Assembly (NCBI GenBank): GCA_024362935.1
Contig: JANCRA010000028.1
Coordinates: 8,304,476-8,368,475, forward strand
DNA length: 64,000 nucleotides
From: Setophaga petechia
Taxonomy: Eukaryota; Chordata; Aves; Passeriformes; Parulidae
Reading direction: 5' to 3'
Below are positions 63,301 through 64,000 of the stretch, piece by piece (the stretch's first letter is position 1; every line of letters starts with the position of its first letter). A program made the translations under genes and the position numbers. The notes beneath the pieces are model-generated. The model did not search any database. It worked only from the letters and a program-made list of their open reading frames with translations, and had not been told where the DNA came from.

Positions 63301-64000
63301 AGAGGTGCCTTTAATCAGTATCTGATTTAATATATTGCATCTCTTTTCCATGCTAAGTGACATCCCTGCTGTCCTGAGGTGAGTTTTGCTGGAGCTGAAA
63401 GTGCCTGGGTTTGTGGGTGGTTGGCTCGTGTGGAACCTGCTTGGCTGGGTCATTAAATAAGATGGGATTCTCCAGTACTATTTGTTCCCTGTGTCCAGAC
63501 AATTTTGAATTTACATGGAGTAAAATTATCAGGAAATTTTAGAGCAAGTGATGAGGAAGAAAGTTGGAATCATGAGTTAAACACTTCACTGACAGAGAGC
63601 CGTGAAATTGGATGTGGTGCTGTGATGGGGTGGGTTTGTGTATTGATCATGGGCAGGAGATAAACGAGGTTATTAGACTTGGAAATGCTCTAGGAAAAGC
63701 CACTCAGCCTGCAGGTTTGTGTATGTTTATACACCCTGATGAATACCTGGAGCAGGAGGATTGGTGAGAAAGTGTGAAGTTGGCAGAATATTCATACACA
63801 GGCTGATAAACATAATCCCTGTTTCTGTATTATGTGTACTCACATGATTCATCAGTGCCATTTACAGCAGGAACACGCATTAACACATCAGTACTGCCCT
63901 CTGAGGTATTTCTGAGAGGGATGCTTAAATACAAGTGTTTAACTTCTGAAGTGTCCTCTTGAGGATGGGGATCCCACACTCCCACACTGAACCAGAACAG
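60255..64000 (+). other. SUPT6H: SUPT6H non-coding first exon and intron 1 (partial gene)
   Basis: Assigned by synteny: SUPT6H (transcription elongation factor SPT6) is divergent from SDF2 in human. A candidate untranslated first exon ends at 60294 (CCTCG|GTAAGG). No acidic SPT6 N-terminus (MSDFVESEAEES-like) was found before the window ends, so coding exons lie beyond 64000. Downstream of about 60.9 kb the sequence becomes AT-rich and intron-like. Apart from a CR1-like fragment, no gene, RNA or regulatory element was recognised. Confidence 0.55.
61430..61720 (+). mobile_element. Old CR1-superfamily LINE fragment in SUPT6H intron 1
   Basis: ggagatatgatccaggtgtg, gaagtcatggg, then aaaataaacaggcggaagcg, ttttttcacacaacgtgc and tgccacaggacgtgctgcc follow the order of the 3' coding end of an old amniote CR1/L3-type LINE. 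The divergence is high. Confidence 0.5.

Overview
The window looks like a gene-dense avian (probably songbird-like) chromosome segment. Evidence: vertebrate split genes with short GT-AG introns, GC-rich promoters with CpG clusters, and scattered truncated CR1 LINE 3' ends whose consensus is typical of bird genomes. Gene content and order match human 17q11.2 (UNC119 - PIGS - ALDOC - SPAG5 - RSKR/SGK494 - KIAA0100/BLTP2 - SDF2 - SUPT6H). Species is not determinable from sequence alone.

Layout, left to right. 1-5.9 kb: AT-rich non-coding DNA downstream of UNC119. 5.9-19.2 kb: UNC119 (minus, 5 coding exons, a 9.5-kb first intron with CR1 copies and one curious open segment). 19.7-23.7 kb: PIGS (minus, 12 coding exons, 554 aa). 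24.2-28.0 kb: ALDOC (minus, 8 coding exons plus an inferred non-coding first exon, 364 aa). 28-29.9 kb: intergenic. 29.9-38.9 kb: SPAG5/astrin (minus, 23 coding exons, 1582 aa, enlarged by two coding minisatellites in exon 3). 39.5-43.2 kb: RSKR kinase (minus, 12 exons, 392 aa). 43.8-57.35 kb: BLTP2/KIAA0100 (minus, 39 exons, 2231 aa). 58.2-60.2 kb: SDF2 (minus, 3 exons, 220 aa). 60.25 kb to the end: the non-coding start and first intron of SUPT6H (plus), sharing a bidirectional CpG promoter with SDF2.

Seven consecutive genes are read from the minus strand, mostly with 0.5-1.3 kb between neighbours. The exon models were assembled by hand: reading phase was carried through each coding junction and totals are exact multiples of three. 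Protein identities rest on remembered human orthologues. The genes are mostly unrelated housekeeping or neural functions (lipidated-protein trafficking, GPI transamidation, glycolysis, mitotic spindle, kinase signalling, bridge-like lipid transfer, ER protein quality control, transcription elongation); they form a conserved synteny block, not a pathway.

The most noteworthy signals are the two in-frame tandem arrays (63-bp and 36-bp units) in SPAG5 exon 3, a 93+135-nt exon-pair duplication in the same gene, a changed candidate PP1-docking motif near its C-terminus, a CCAAT/CHR cell-cycle promoter signature upstream of it, two GC-AG introns in BLTP2, and an unidentified exon-like open segment in UNC119 intron 1. 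I found no clearly new multi-gene system.
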